Positions 1-8,954 of a DNA stretch of 64,000 nt are shown piece after piece. The notes beneath the pieces are model-generated. The model made no database searches and was not told the DNA's origin. It was given only the letters and a program-made list of their open reading frames with translations. Within the stretch, counting starts at the first letter, position 1. The number at the start of each line of letters is the position of its first letter. Source of the DNA: Sphingomonas paeninsulae. Lineage in GTDB: Bacteria; Pseudomonadota; Alphaproteobacteria; Sphingomonadales; Sphingomonadaceae. The stretch covers positions 1,178,001 through 1,242,000 of the forward strand of contig NZ_CP032829.1 in NCBI RefSeq assembly GCF_003660165.1, given 5' to 3'. The position numbers were made by a program, and so were the translations under genes.

Positions 1-203
1 ACCTCTGCGCTGTTCAGGCGAACGCCCGTATTGGTATCATGCGCTTCCAGTTGTTTTTCGACGACCATGCGCGCTGTGGCCGGGGCGGCAGGCTCTGGCG
101 TCGCGGGCTGCTTTTTGGCCTCCGCAGCGACCGGAAGCAGACAGAATGTCAGCGCAACCAGTCCGACAAGATGCCTGGATAGATAATTGGCTTTTTCAGT
201 CAT
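1..203 (-). CDS. Secreted Tad-locus protein, probable TadD (N-terminal part only)
   Basis: The first 67 codons of a gene that runs off the window start. The ATG at 203 overlaps the tadC stop in the string ATGACTGA, so the two genes are translationally coupled. The start reads MTEKANYLSRHLVGLVALTF and continues through a hydrophobic stretch to VAAEAKK, a signal peptide or lipoprotein-type leader without a clear lipobox. An Ala/Pro-rich linker and a sequence VVEKQLEAHDTNTG follow. In Tad operons the gene after tadC is usually tadD, a TPR protein that helps assemble the pilus. That identity rests on position only, because no TPR lies inside the window. Confidence 0.6.
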   Translation of the reverse strand, partial: MTEKANYLSRHLVGLVALTFCLLPVAAEAKKQPATPEPAAPATARMVVEKQLEAHDTNTGVRLNSAE

Positions 204-1125
204 GTTTGATGGCCTCTTTAGAAATCTTCTTGAGCGTGCTGCCGAGGGTCGAGACCGCTGGTCCTGCCAGCACGATCATCAGGGCGGGCATCAACAGGAC
301 GAGCATCGCGACGGTCATCTGCGTTGTCTTTTTGCCGATCGATTCCCGAGCAACGAAAATGCGGCGCTCGGAGAACTCGCGTGAGAATTCACGGAGCGCG
401 GAGGCCAGTTCGGTGCCGTGATTAAGGGATTGGCGAAGAACCCCGGCAAGTTCGCGCGCGCCGGCAACGCCCAGCCGTTCGGACCAGCGGGCCAGCGCAA
501 TGTCATAGGACATGCCGCGCTGGATATCCTCGACCAACAAGACAACCGCTGTCTGAACGATCGGTGCCGCGCGACCTTCCGAAGTCGCGAAAATTCGAAA
601 ACATTGATCAAGGCTCGCGCCGCTCTCAACCATCATCACGAAGATATCGAGTGTGAAGGGTAATTCACTGGTAATCTTGCGTGAACGTCGGGCGCTGCTT
701 GCCTTCAGAATATATTTGGACACCAGAAAGATCAGCGAAGACGCCGCGATCGGGATCATGATATTCACGACGGATGGCGGACGCGTCAGTGTCATCGTCA
801 CATAAAGCAACAGGCCGGTGCCGACGGTTGCAACTAAGCGGATCAGTCCAAAGTGGAGGATCGTGTTGGTCGGACTATAACCTGCAGCCGCCAGATCCCG
901 CTCGATCTCGGCGCGCGCCTCGCCGCCCCCAGCAAGCAACGTCGCCAGTAGTCCGGGCTGAACAGGCATCCCGTCGTCAACCTGTAACGCTATGTCCGTC
1001 TGGAGGAGGTCGAGCCTGTGCCCCAGCGCACGCTCCCCGCTCAACTGCATCGTGCCACCGATAACAAGCCCAAGACTGGTTGCGATTGCGATGCCGACGG
1101 CGATGATTTCTATCCAGCCCGACAT
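196..1125 (-). CDS. tadC: Tad pilus inner-membrane platform protein TadC
   Basis: A 309-residue protein of the type II secretion system F family, the second inner-membrane platform subunit of the Tad (tight adherence) pilus machine. It has hydrophobic segments near residues 7-27, 90-135 and 275-300. Between them is the typical cytoplasmic helical domain, with TLDIFVMMVESGASLDQC and the later GTELASALREFS. It begins directly after tadB and its last codons overlap the next gene. Length and position match TadC rather than TadB. With TadB it should form the platform driven by the CpaF ATPase. Confidence 0.9.
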   Translation of the reverse strand: MSGWIEIIAVGIAIATSLGLVIGGTMQLSGERALGHRLDLLQTDIALQVDDGMPVQPGLLATLLAGGGEARAEIERDLAAAGYSPTNTILHFGLIRLVATVGTGLLLYVTMTLTRPPSVVNIMIPIAASSLIFLVSKYILKASSARRSRKITSELPFTLDIFVMMVESGASLDQCFRIFATSEGRAAPIVQTAVVLLVEDIQRGMSYDIALARWSERLGVAGARELAGVLRQSLNHGTELASALREFSREFSERRIFVARESIGKKTTQMTVAMLVLLMPALMIVLAGPAVSTLGSTLKKISKEAIKHD

Positions 1126-2052
1126 CTAGAAATCCAGCCGCATCAGGCGACGCATCGTCACCATTCCGAGCGCCTGAAAGCCAAAGCCAAACATCAACAG
1201 GTGACGACCGGCCTCCGTCTCCCAAAGGTATTTCATATACCCGAAGTTGATCACTGAAATCAGCACCATGGCGACAGGCGGCAATGCGCAAAGGATGATC
1301 GCACTCATCCGGGTCTCGGCGCTCGCGGCAGCAAGTTCGCGGAGCACCCGCGCGCGACTGCGCAGCAGATTGACGAGGCCGGCAAGCGGCGGCCCGACAT
1401 TTCCGCCAAACCGTGCATTCGTCCGTACCGTTGCTACGATCATATATAGCTCGGGCAAGTCGATGCGTTCGGCTACCGTGTCGATTGCGTCGGGCACCGG
1501 TGCACCATTGGCGATGCGACGCATTGCCGGCTGCAAATAGCGCTGGACCGGCAGGCCCGCGTTGTCGGTTGATTTGATCAAGGCCTGCTGGAACGAATTG
1601 CCCACAGCGAGAAGTTGACGGATCGAATCGAGATAATGGGGAAGGAGTTCGACGAACGCCGACATGCGCCGCGCCGCGAGCCGTTGAAGATAGAGCGGCG
1701 GCAGGATCATGCCCACCATTATGACAACCAGAGGAGCCATCACGCCGTGCCAGCGCAGCCAGAAAAGCGCCGCGAGCGCCGTTACGACAATCGCGTAGAT
1801 CATCAGCGGTCGCGCCTTGATCGTCACATCGGCACGGGCCAGCGCACGGTGAAACCCTGGCGGCGCTCGAGCGATGAGTTGCCCAATCCACGCAGCCTGC
1901 CCCGACGGCAATTCTGCGAGAGAGGGTGTCAGCGTTTGCAGTCGCTCGGTCAGTAGCGCCCCTGCCTCCCGCTGTTCTCGTCCCTCACGCGAGGAAAGGA
2001 TTACGACCGACGCGAGCAGCACTATGCCGGCAAAAATGATCAACACGGTCAT
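1126..2052 (-). CDS. tadB: Tad pilus inner-membrane platform protein TadB
   Basis: A 308-residue type II secretion F-domain protein. It has one N-terminal membrane helix (residues 3-20), a pair of helices around 85-120, the F domain with PHYLDSIRQLLAVGNSFQQA, and hydrophobic segments at 245-300. Its start ATG overlaps the cpaF stop by four bases and its stop adjoins tadC, so the operon is read as one unit. It is the partner platform protein of TadC in the Tad pilus inner-membrane complex. Confidence 0.9.
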   Translation of the reverse strand: MTVLIIFAGIVLLASVVILSSREGREQREAGALLTERLQTLTPSLAELPSGQAAWIGQLIARAPPGFHRALARADVTIKARPLMIYAIVVTALAALFWLRWHGVMAPLVVIMVGMILPPLYLQRLAARRMSAFVELLPHYLDSIRQLLAVGNSFQQALIKSTDNAGLPVQRYLQPAMRRIANGAPVPDAIDTVAERIDLPELYMIVATVRTNARFGGNVGPPLAGLVNLLRSRARVLRELAAASAETRMSAIILCALPPVAMVLISVINFGYMKYLWETEAGRHLLMFGFGFQALGMVTMRRLMRLDF

Positions 2053-3380
2053 GGCGTGCCAGGGCGCGTTGCATAAGTGATGGGTCGCTTCAGCCGATGT
2101 GCAAAAAACGGACGACGCGACATGACCTCGAACACACCGTCGCCGCTTAACGGCGAATCTGGCGCAAACCGGTATAGCTGGTTCAGCGTGATCGTATCGC
2201 CTTCGAGTCCGATCACTTCCGTGATGGAAGTGACACGGCGGCGTCCGTCGGTGGTGCGCTGGACATGAACGATCAACTGGATGCTGCTGGAAATATAGCG
2301 CCGCAACGTCCGTAAATCGGCCTGTAGTCCGCCAAAGCCGAGCAGCATTTCGATACGGAAAAGGGCATCGCGATCGGTGTTGGCATGGACGGTCGCCATC
2401 GAACCGTCATGACCGGTGCTCATCGCCTGCAGCATCTCCACCGCTTCGGCACCGCGAACCTCGCCCAAAATGATCCGATCGGGCCTCATCCGCAGCGCAT
2501 TGCGTACGAGGTCGCGGGCGTTGACTTCGCGCGTGCCTTCGATCGTCGGCGGGCGTGTTTCGAGACGCACGACATGAGTCTGGCGCAGTCGCAATTCGGC
2601 GGCATCTTCAATCGTTATCAAACGCTCGCTGTCGCCGATGAAACCGCTCAGCATGTTGAGCAGCGTCGTCTTGCCCGAACCCGTGCCGCCGCAGATCAGC
2701 AGGTTCAGGCGGGACTCGACAGCGTTCGACAGAAAGTCGAGCATCGAGTGGTCCATGGCACCGGTCCGGACATATTCGTCACCGGTTATGGGCTCAGGCC
2801 GGAATTTGCGGATCGACAACATCGGGCCGTCGAGCGCAATCGGCGGTATGATGACGTTGACGCGCGAGCCATCGGCAAGGCGCGCATCGACATAAGGGGA
2901 TGACTCATCGATACGACGCCCGATCGGGCTGACAATGCGCTGAATGATCGTCATCAGATGCGCGTCGTCGCGAAACCGGGCTTGCACGAGTGACAGCGTA
3001 CCCCCGCGTTCGACGTAAACCCGACGGGCACCATTGACGATGATGTCGTCGATGAGCGGATCACGCAGCAGCGGTTCGAGCGGTCCAAGCCCTGTGATCT
3101 CGTGATAGACATCATCGGCGAGCCAGACGCGCTCAAGCGTGTTGAGCGCGAGACCTTCGCGAATGCCATAAGCGTTGATAGCCTCGTCGATCGTCGTCCG
3201 GATCTGTCGTGCCGAGCTCGCATCGGCGCTGATATTCTGGTTCTCGAGCAGTTCCAGAACGACGTCGAATATCTTGAACTTGGTTGCCTGATAGGTATCC
3301 GACGCGCTGAATGTATCGAGCGACGGAGCGGCTGAATCGACGGAAGCGACAGCCGCAAGACCGAAAGAGGGGCGCATCAT
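2049..3380 (-). CDS. cpaF: Tad pilus assembly ATPase CpaF (TadA)
   Basis: A 443-residue type II/IV secretion ATPase that powers Tad pilus extension. The Walker A motif GGTGSGKTT is at residues 231-239, Walker B (RIILGEVRG) near 302-310, and the His box ([14 protein letters not shown]) at 321-334. The N-terminal domain with the conserved [13 protein letters not shown] is at 115-127. All catalytic elements are intact and the length is normal for CpaF. It overlaps cpaE upstream and tadB downstream by four bases each. The hexamer should act at the cytoplasmic face of TadB/TadC. Confidence 0.95.
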   Translation of the reverse strand: MMRPSFGLAAVASVDSAAPSLDTFSASDTYQATKFKIFDVVLELLENQNISADASSARQIRTTIDEAINAYGIREGLALNTLERVWLADDVYHEITGLGPLEPLLRDPLIDDIIVNGARRVYVERGGTLSLVQARFRDDAHLMTIIQRIVSPIGRRIDESSPYVDARLADGSRVNVIIPPIALDGPMLSIRKFRPEPITGDEYVRTGAMDHSMLDFLSNAVESRLNLLICGGTGSGKTTLLNMLSGFIGDSERLITIEDAAELRLRQTHVVRLETRPPTIEGTREVNARDLVRNALRMRPDRIILGEVRGAEAVEMLQAMSTGHDGSMATVHANTDRDALFRIEMLLGFGGLQADLRTLRRYISSSIQLIVHVQRTTDGRRRVTSITEVIGLEGDTITLNQLYRFAPDSPLSGDGVFEVMSRRPFFAHRLKRPITYATRPGTP

Positions 3381-4552
3381 ACGGGGCGACCTTTCAACCG
3401 ACCCATCAAGAGCTGGAACAAGCTACGCGACGATTTGGCGACGACGGCAATCTGGTCGCCAGCAGCCGCCCTGATCGCCAGAGCATAAGGTGTTCCGGGC
3501 TTAGCGAGAATGTACGGTCTTCCGAAATTGAGGCCGTTTATCAACTCCGTGCGCGATGCCGGCAGGCTGATGACATCGTCGAGTCCCAGTGCCGCAAGCA
3601 TCTGGGCGGGTGAGAGTGTAATCACCGGATTATACTCATCCACGACCAGAACGATCCGCCTTGCGGCATCGGCTGGCAGAGTCTTCAGCAAAGTCTTGGT
3701 ATCGCTGAGCGCCGTGAATTTCTGCGGGCAAACAACGTAAATGGTCGAGGCCCATTGCGACAGCGTGTTCAGCAATATGGGTTCGCGGATATCGGCTGCG
3801 TTCAATATCGTTTCCGTGAACAACGGCCGGATGGCACGAAGCACCTTTAGAAAGCTTTCCGAGGAAAGGCCGTTATTGGCGTCAGCGTGCAACGAGAGCG
3901 GCAGCACCCGCAGTCCCGACGCATCGTGCCGTGCCATTGCCGAAAGCAACAAGGTGCGATCGAGCCGATCAACGTCGCGGACTGCATCAGCCAGCGAATA
4001 GGTCAAGGCGATGTTGAGCGCCGCACCGGCTTCGCTTGCCGGCAATTCACAATCAATGAACAATGCTTCGCCGCTGCGGCGCGCGCGCGTCATTGCCAGA
4101 TTGAGCGCGAATACTCCTGAACCGCCGCCTGGCTGCGCGTTGAAAACAACCGAATACGTGTTGGGCACATCGCGGTCGACCGCAGTCAAGATTGTCAGGC
4201 GCCGTGCCAGTCGATCCCGCAACGCACCAAGCGCTTCTTCACGATCGATGAAATCGGCCGAACCTGCGCGGACTGCGGCCAGCACGTCACCAGCATTTTG
4301 CGCATTTCCGATGACAACGATGGTGAAACTGACATCGATCGCGGCCAGAGCAGCAAAGCTATCGACCAGGAACTTGGGGTCGTGCTCACCCTCCAATTCG
4401 AGCAGGACGAGCGTTGGTGCAATTTCAGCTATAGCCTGAGTGAACGACGCTGGTGCGGCAGGCAGCATCATTACATTGGCCAGGCCATCCGCAGCGGCCT
4501 GAATGCGACCGTAGAGGAGTGCGTCGCTGCCCAGGAAAACAATTGTTCGCAT
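3377..4552 (-). CDS. cpaE: Tad pilus localisation factor CpaE (TadZ), degenerate P-loop
   Basis: A 391-residue MinD/ParA-like protein with an N-terminal receiver-like domain (residues 1-115). CpaE/TadZ proteins place the Tad pilus complex in the cell. The ParA deviant Walker A site would fall near residues 138-153, but it reads NAQPGGGSGVFALNLA, without the signature lysine and without the usual KGGxGKT/S. Atypical ATP sites are known among TadZ proteins, so a localisation role without normal ATP turnover is plausible. The later FIDCELP keeps the ParA fold pattern. It lies between cpaC (2-base gap) and cpaF (4-base overlap). Confidence 0.9.
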   Translation of the reverse strand: MRTIVFLGSDALLYGRIQAAADGLANVMMLPAAPASFTQAIAEIAPTLVLLELEGEHDPKFLVDSFAALAAIDVSFTIVVIGNAQNAGDVLAAVRAGSADFIDREEALGALRDRLARRLTILTAVDRDVPNTYSVVFNAQPGGGSGVFALNLAMTRARRSGEALFIDCELPASEAGAALNIALTYSLADAVRDVDRLDRTLLLSAMARHDASGLRVLPLSLHADANNGLSSESFLKVLRAIRPLFTETILNAADIREPILLNTLSQWASTIYVVCPQKFTALSDTKTLLKTLPADAARRIVLVVDEYNPVITLSPAQMLAALGLDDVISLPASRTELINGLNFGRPYILAKPGTPYALAIRAAAGDQIAVVAKSSRSLFQLLMGRLKGRPV

Positions 4553-4554
4553 CG

Positions 4555-5892
4555 TTAGCGGCTCAGTCCGAAAGCTGCGGCACGGCGTTCCGTGGAATTC
4601 TTGTTCATGATCGTTTCGCTGAGTGCGGGAGATGCGATCGAGGTCGGCAACATCTGCTTGACCTCTTCTTCCTTGAGCGGCGTTACCAATCGCGGTGTTG
4701 CGACGATGATCAGTTCGAGCTTCTCGAGACTCCGCTCGGTCCGGCGAAACAGGGTGCCAAGGATTGGAATGTCACCGAACAGCGGCACCTTGCTCTCATT
4801 GGTCGTGCCATTGGAGTAATTGAGTCCGGCGATCACAAAGCTCTCGCCGTCGCCAAGCTCGACAGTCGTGTTGGCGGAACGGCGGCGAAATCCGGGTATG
4901 TTGAAACCCTGGATCGTGATCCGGTTGGTATAGTCGAGTTCACTGACTTCGGGCGCCAGCTTCAGCACGATGCGCTTGTTGCTCAGGACATAGGGTTCGA
5001 CACTGAGGCGCACGCCATATTGCCGATATTCGATGGTGATGGCACCCGCCGCGCTTCCGGCCTGCGGAACCGGAATGGGCACTTCTCCGCCCGCAAGAAA
5101 CTCCGCCTTCTCACCCGAACGGGCCAGCAGCGTCGGTTGCGCCAACACCTGCGACAAGCCCGCGTCGGACAAGGCGCTCAATGTTCCGAGAATGCCGCTG
5201 CCACGTCCCGCCAAAAACAGGTTGAAGGCATTTTGCAGCGGAGGTCCTGCCGCGACCTGCAGTCCGCTGGCGGCTGAAAACGATGAACTGGTGAGGCTGT
5301 TCGGGCTGACCAGCGCCCATTGAAAGCCACCGGAGAGTTTGGAGAAGTTGAGACCCAGCGACTTGAGCGTCGTGTCGGACACAGCCACGAAACGGACATC
5401 GACGGCGACCATCTGGTTGCCCGCGACCTCGATCAGGTCGGTAACATCCTTACCGCCGAGCGCGGTTGCCAAAGCAACGCCGCGAACATGAGCCGCGAGA
5501 TCGGGCACCGACCCCGACACTATGAACTTGCCGTCGCGACGGTCGACGTGAACGCCTTCCAGATCCGGCTGCGAACCCAGACGACGACGGAGTTCGTCGA
5601 CATCGCCCGAACCGGCAGCATTAACCCGTATAGCGTAATTCATCTGCCCCTGAGCGGTCACGAGCGTGACTTGCGCCTGCCCCTGCCGAACCCCCGTAAC
5701 GAGAAGTTGGCGGTCGCCAGGAGCCATGGTTTTGATGATATCGGGTACGTCGATCACAACCTTGGTGATCGGGCTACGCGCGGTAAGTGTACGGCTTCCC
5801 CCAACATCGAGATCGATGGTCTGCGCGGCAACGGCAGTGTGAAATCCTATCGTCAGCACAAAAATGCTGAGCAAGCGAAGAAATTGTGTCAT
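4555..5892 (-). CDS. cpaC: Tad pilus outer-membrane secretin CpaC (RcpA)
   Basis: A 445-residue secretin with a cleavable signal peptide (about residues 1-23, ending VAAQ). N-terminal pilus-secretin and BON-like domains follow, with LDVGGSRTL near 28 and a BON-like part around 95-150. The C-terminal secretin channel includes VLAQPTLLARSGEKAEFLAGG and the closing VPLFGDIPILGTLF near residues 375-390. The start overlaps the cpaB stop by four bases. It should form the outer-membrane pore for the Tad pilus. No pilotin gene is visible beside it. Confidence 0.94.
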   Translation of the reverse strand: MTQFLRLLSIFVLTIGFHTAVAAQTIDLDVGGSRTLTARSPITKVVIDVPDIIKTMAPGDRQLLVTGVRQGQAQVTLVTAQGQMNYAIRVNAAGSGDVDELRRRLGSQPDLEGVHVDRRDGKFIVSGSVPDLAAHVRGVALATALGGKDVTDLIEVAGNQMVAVDVRFVAVSDTTLKSLGLNFSKLSGGFQWALVSPNSLTSSSFSAASGLQVAAGPPLQNAFNLFLAGRGSGILGTLSALSDAGLSQVLAQPTLLARSGEKAEFLAGGEVPIPVPQAGSAAGAITIEYRQYGVRLSVEPYVLSNKRIVLKLAPEVSELDYTNRITIQGFNIPGFRRRSANTTVELGDGESFVIAGLNYSNGTTNESKVPLFGDIPILGTLFRRTERSLEKLELIIVATPRLVTPLKEEEVKQMLPTSIASPALSETIMNKNSTERRAAAFGLSR

Positions 5893-6785
5893 CGACGAGT
5901 ACTCGCTTGCGGATAAAGAATCTGGCGCTGGCCCCCGACGACCAGCTCGATTGCGCGGGGCGATGCTGCGCGGCGTGGCTGGCGGGGGGCGGCTGAAGCG
6001 CCACGGACGGCACCGGCGTTGCCACGAAGGTTAGCCAATACGGCGCGTCCGTCGGGAACCGCGTCTCGATCCTCGGGATTGCGCAACAGCAAGTAAAAGT
6101 GGCCAAGCTTGCGCGCCAACACGAAGGCAGCGATCTGGTCGGGGTTCATCGCCAGGGTTAGCGCCTTGGCGGTCGGTCGATCCTTGCCGTCTTCGGTCTT
6201 GCCACCGGGTTGCCCGAATGTCGGCCCTACGGTCAACACGCGGATGTTTTGCAACAGGGTGCGAGCCTCGCTGCGATCACCGCCCGTAGCCTGACCGGCG
6301 ATCACATCCTGAGGCAAAACGATCTCAATATCGACGACATCGCCCGGACGAATAAAACCGCCGACCGCAATGTCGTCGGTGACGTCGGTACTGATGACCC
6401 GCTGCCCAATCGGAACCAGCATGGCCAGACCAGCTGCGCTGGCATCATTCGAAATCAACGTATCGAGGATTAGCTGATGGGGCTGGATGTCGACGATGGC
6501 GATTTTGCCATCCGCCTGTGTCGGCGAGGTCAGGGCACCAACGGGCACGATCCCACTGATGGCCGTCGATGTGAGATCGCCCGACTGGATCAACTGACCC
6601 CGGACCAGGGTCTTCGCAGCGGTCATAACCTGCGTGACCTTGGTTGCCGGAAGGGGAACACCCACAACCGGACGCTCGCTCGCGGCAAATCGCCACACTC
6701 CATAAAGGATTAGCAAGAAGCCGATAGCACCGCCGAGCCCGACGAGAACGCGCCCTGCGGAAAGTGTTTTCCAGCGTGAGATCAT
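5889..6785 (-). CDS. cpaB: Flp pilus assembly protein CpaB (RcpC)
   Basis: A 298-residue protein with one N-terminal membrane segment (about residues 13-30) and an SAF/RcpC domain with VTQVMTAAKTLVRGQLIQSGDL and the later DVVDIEIVLP. CpaB is a periplasmic partner of the CpaC secretin. It is the first recognisable gene of the minus-strand Tad operon. The genes often found upstream of it, the Flp pilin and the CpaA prepilin peptidase, are absent from the gap that follows. Confidence 0.92.
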   Translation of the reverse strand: MISRWKTLSAGRVLVGLGGAIGFLLILYGVWRFAASERPVVGVPLPATKVTQVMTAAKTLVRGQLIQSGDLTSTAISGIVPVGALTSPTQADGKIAIVDIQPHQLILDTLISNDASAAGLAMLVPIGQRVISTDVTDDIAVGGFIRPGDVVDIEIVLPQDVIAGQATGGDRSEARTLLQNIRVLTVGPTFGQPGGKTEDGKDRPTAKALTLAMNPDQIAAFVLARKLGHFYLLLRNPEDRDAVPDGRAVLANLRGNAGAVRGASAAPRQPRRAASPRAIELVVGGQRQILYPQASTRR

Positions 6786-7307
6786 GTGAACCGAATTCGT
6801 TGATCAGCATTCGAAATCGAACACACTGAATTCAGAAAGAAAGCCGGTCGTATTCCCGTGGTAAGGCAAGTGTTTTTTGCTATTTTCGTATTGGCGCTTT
6901 CAAAAACATCGCTAACAATACGTAATATCATCTTACCACATTTGGGTATTCTCCCGCTATCTCGATAGACCCCGTTGCTACTAATCATATATGCCCCCGC
7001 ATATGGTAAATCTTTGCCCTGATTGTCATCTAAGTATCAACGATATAAAATTGCAATATGATCTAATTCGGTTACTTAAATTTTAAAGCACTACTAAATT
7101 ACTCAATTATTTGGAAAAAATCTGTCTAATTTGGATCATTATTTATATTTTTTCCAAAATAACTAATTTTTAATCTATTAATATTTGAAGTATCGATGAT
7201 ATTTTACGTATTTTGTGTTATTTCATTTTTTTGCAGGCAGATTTGTCATCGGCATCTGCAATTTCGCTCTCGCAAGTTCATGATTTCACTGCGGTGAGGA
7301 TGAGGGC
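6786..7307. other. AT-rich intergenic region upstream of the Tad operon
   Basis: About 520 bases without a supported gene. From about 7015 to 7240 the sequence is strikingly AT-rich with many A and T runs, unlike anything else in this GC-rich window. It probably holds the promoter of the minus-strand Tad operon and possibly the 5' control region of the plus-strand polysaccharide genes. I could not settle on a single -35/-10 pair. No Flp pilin reading frame was found on either strand. The base composition could also mark foreign DNA, given the transposase relic next to it. Confidence 0.6.
7110..7158. repeat. 12-bp perfect inverted repeat with a 25-nt loop
   Basis: The left arm TTTGGAAAAAAT is at 7110-7121 and its exact reverse complement ATTTTTTCCAAA is at 7147-7158. 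The repeat sits in the middle of the AT-rich gap. It could be a terminator, a protein-binding site or the remnant of a mobile-element end. Confidence 0.6.
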
Positions 7308-7482
7308 ATGGGCGCGGTCTATTCGCGGTGGAAACCGGTCCATCGGCTGCTGACAACGATTTATAAGGACGGCACTCCCAGCGACGCAGCGCACTTTGGC
7401 GGCGTTGGTCTGCAAACGGTGCGCGATTGAGTGTTGCGCTTCAACGCCACCGGTCCTGCTAGGCTGATCCCGGCATCATAGT
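7308..7482 (+). pseudogene. Relic of an IS630-type transposase (N-terminal HTH part)
   Basis: From the ATG at 7308 the frame reads through LLTTIYKDGTPSDAAHFGG and GVGLQTVRD to a TGA at 7428-7430. It continues in the same frame as VLRFNATGPARLI up to a TAG at 7480-7482. This matches the N-terminal helix-turn-helix of IS630-family transposases, whose usual pattern is QTLRDWVxRFNxxGxxGL. The in-frame TGA sits exactly where the conserved Trp codon TGG is expected. Only about 55 codons remain and no catalytic DDE domain follows, so this is a dead fragment. It marks an old insertion between the Tad operon and the polysaccharide genes. Confidence 0.72.
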
Positions 7483-7575
7483 TTTGTGACTATCCAAACA
7501 AACCGAGCCACCTCTCATTGCTCTCTGTCGCTAACCCGCTAACAAGCGGCGAGCTTACATTCTTTAAGGGTAACG

Positions 7576-8775
7576 ATGACCGAGGCGCTCGATGACTCAC
7601 CCGTAGGCGCGAATTCGGTCATCGCGGACGGCAAGAGTTTTGTGTTCGAAACGGGCATGCTACCAGCGGAATTATCCGTGGTAGTGCCCACTTACAACGA
7701 AGCGAAGAACGCCCCGCTGATCGTTGCCGCCCTGTCGCGCGCGCTGGTGGGTATTCGCTGGGAAGTGGTATTCGTCGATGACGACTCCCCTGATGGAACG
7801 GCTTCCCATGCTCGCGCGCTGGCGCTTGGCGACCCGCGCGTTCGGGTTGTTCACCGATACGGGCGGCGAGGGCTGGCGTCCGCCTGCGTCGAGGGTATTC
7901 TCGCGACCGCCGCTCCTTATGTCGCCATTATGGATGGCGACATGCAGCATGACGAAACGATCCTGCCGCAAATGCTGGATCGCCTGTCGAAAGGCGATGT
8001 CGATCTCGTTGTCGGCAGTCGCTATGTAGAGGGTGGCGGCATGGGCGACTGGAATAAGCGCCGCGTCGCGATGAGCCGGTTTGCAACAATGCTCGCTAAC
8101 AGGCTGACAAAAACCGCGATTGGCGATCCGATGAGCGGCTTCTTCATGATCGCCCGCGCCCCATTCATGGCGGCATTACCGGGGTTATCGTCGATTGGTT
8201 TCAAGATCCTGCTAGATATCGCTGCCTCATCGCCGACACCGCTCCGCGTGGCAGAGGTACCATTTACCTTTCGGAATCGACAGCATGGCGAAAGCAAGCT
8301 CGACGGGTTGGTGCTGTGGGAATATCTCCAGCTTTTAATCGACAAGGCTTTCGGCCACATCGTTCCGGTGCGTTTCATAAGCTTTGCGCTGGTTGGTGGG
8401 TCAGGCGTTTTCGTTCACTTTTTCGTACTGACGGTGACTCTGGAAACACTGCTCGCGATTAACGGTGCTTCCCTGGAAGGGCGCTGGTTCGTTATTGCCC
8501 AGGGTGCCGCGACGCTTGTGGCAACGACGACCAATTTTCTTTTAAACAACCTCCTCACCTACCGCGATCAACGTCTCAAAGGAGCGAAGCTGGTTTGGGG
8601 CTGGATAACGTTCAATCTGGTTTGTGGATTTGGCTTCGCCGCCAATGTCGGCGTCGCGAGTTGGTTGTATCAGCGGCATAATTATCTGATCGTGTCGGCC
8701 CTTGCAGGTATCGCGGTCACCACTGTCTGGAACTACGCGATGTCTTCGATATTCACATGGCGCAAGCGGGGCTAA
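7576..8775 (+). CDS. Polyprenol-phosphate glycosyltransferase fused to a GtrA-type membrane domain
   Basis: A 399-residue two-domain protein. Residues about 30-265 form a GT2 dolichol-phosphate mannosyltransferase-like domain, with LSVVVPTYNEAKN, the metal/nucleotide motif VFVDDDSPDGT and MDGDMQHDE. Residues about 270-395 form a GtrA domain with four predicted membrane helices. Such enzymes charge a polyprenyl phosphate with a sugar on the inner leaflet, and the GtrA part may help flip it. ATG at 7576 follows an AAGGG ribosome-binding site. Its neighbours suggest a role in cell-surface polysaccharide modification. The sugar donor cannot be told from the sequence. Confidence 0.86.
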   Translation: MTEALDDSPVGANSVIADGKSFVFETGMLPAELSVVVPTYNEAKNAPLIVAALSRALVGIRWEVVFVDDDSPDGTASHARALALGDPRVRVVHRYGRRGLASACVEGILATAAPYVAIMDGDMQHDETILPQMLDRLSKGDVDLVVGSRYVEGGGMGDWNKRRVAMSRFATMLANRLTKTAIGDPMSGFFMIARAPFMAALPGLSSIGFKILLDIAASSPTPLRVAEVPFTFRNRQHGESKLDGLVLWEYLQLLIDKAFGHIVPVRFISFALVGGSGVFVHFFVLTVTLETLLAINGASLEGRWFVIAQGAATLVATTTNFLLNNLLTYRDQRLKGAKLVWGWITFNLVCGFGFAANVGVASWLYQRHNYLIVSALAGIAVTTVWNYAMSSIFTWRKRG

Positions 8776-8954
8776 TTCCAGTGACTTTATGACGGTTATC
8801 GCATTTCTGGCTCCGGTAGCCAGAGCGGCAAACGGTTCTGCTTTGCCATTCTGCCGACACCAGTTATTAACCTCGGATCACGCAAGCGCGAATACGACGT
8901 GATTGACCGCACAGACCCGGGTGCAATCTTTATTGGCTATGGAGCGTAATTCTC

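Noticed and set aside
977-1891. Long minus-strand frame of 304 codons
   Set aside because: It is an alternative frame over tadB and tadC. Its composition is Arg/Asp/Ser-rich without any domain, as expected for a shadow of a GC-rich gene.
6782-6988. 68-codon minus frame upstream of cpaB as a possible pilin or leader gene
   Set aside because: It has no prepilin cleavage motif, no hydrophobic pilin helix and no ribosome-binding site.
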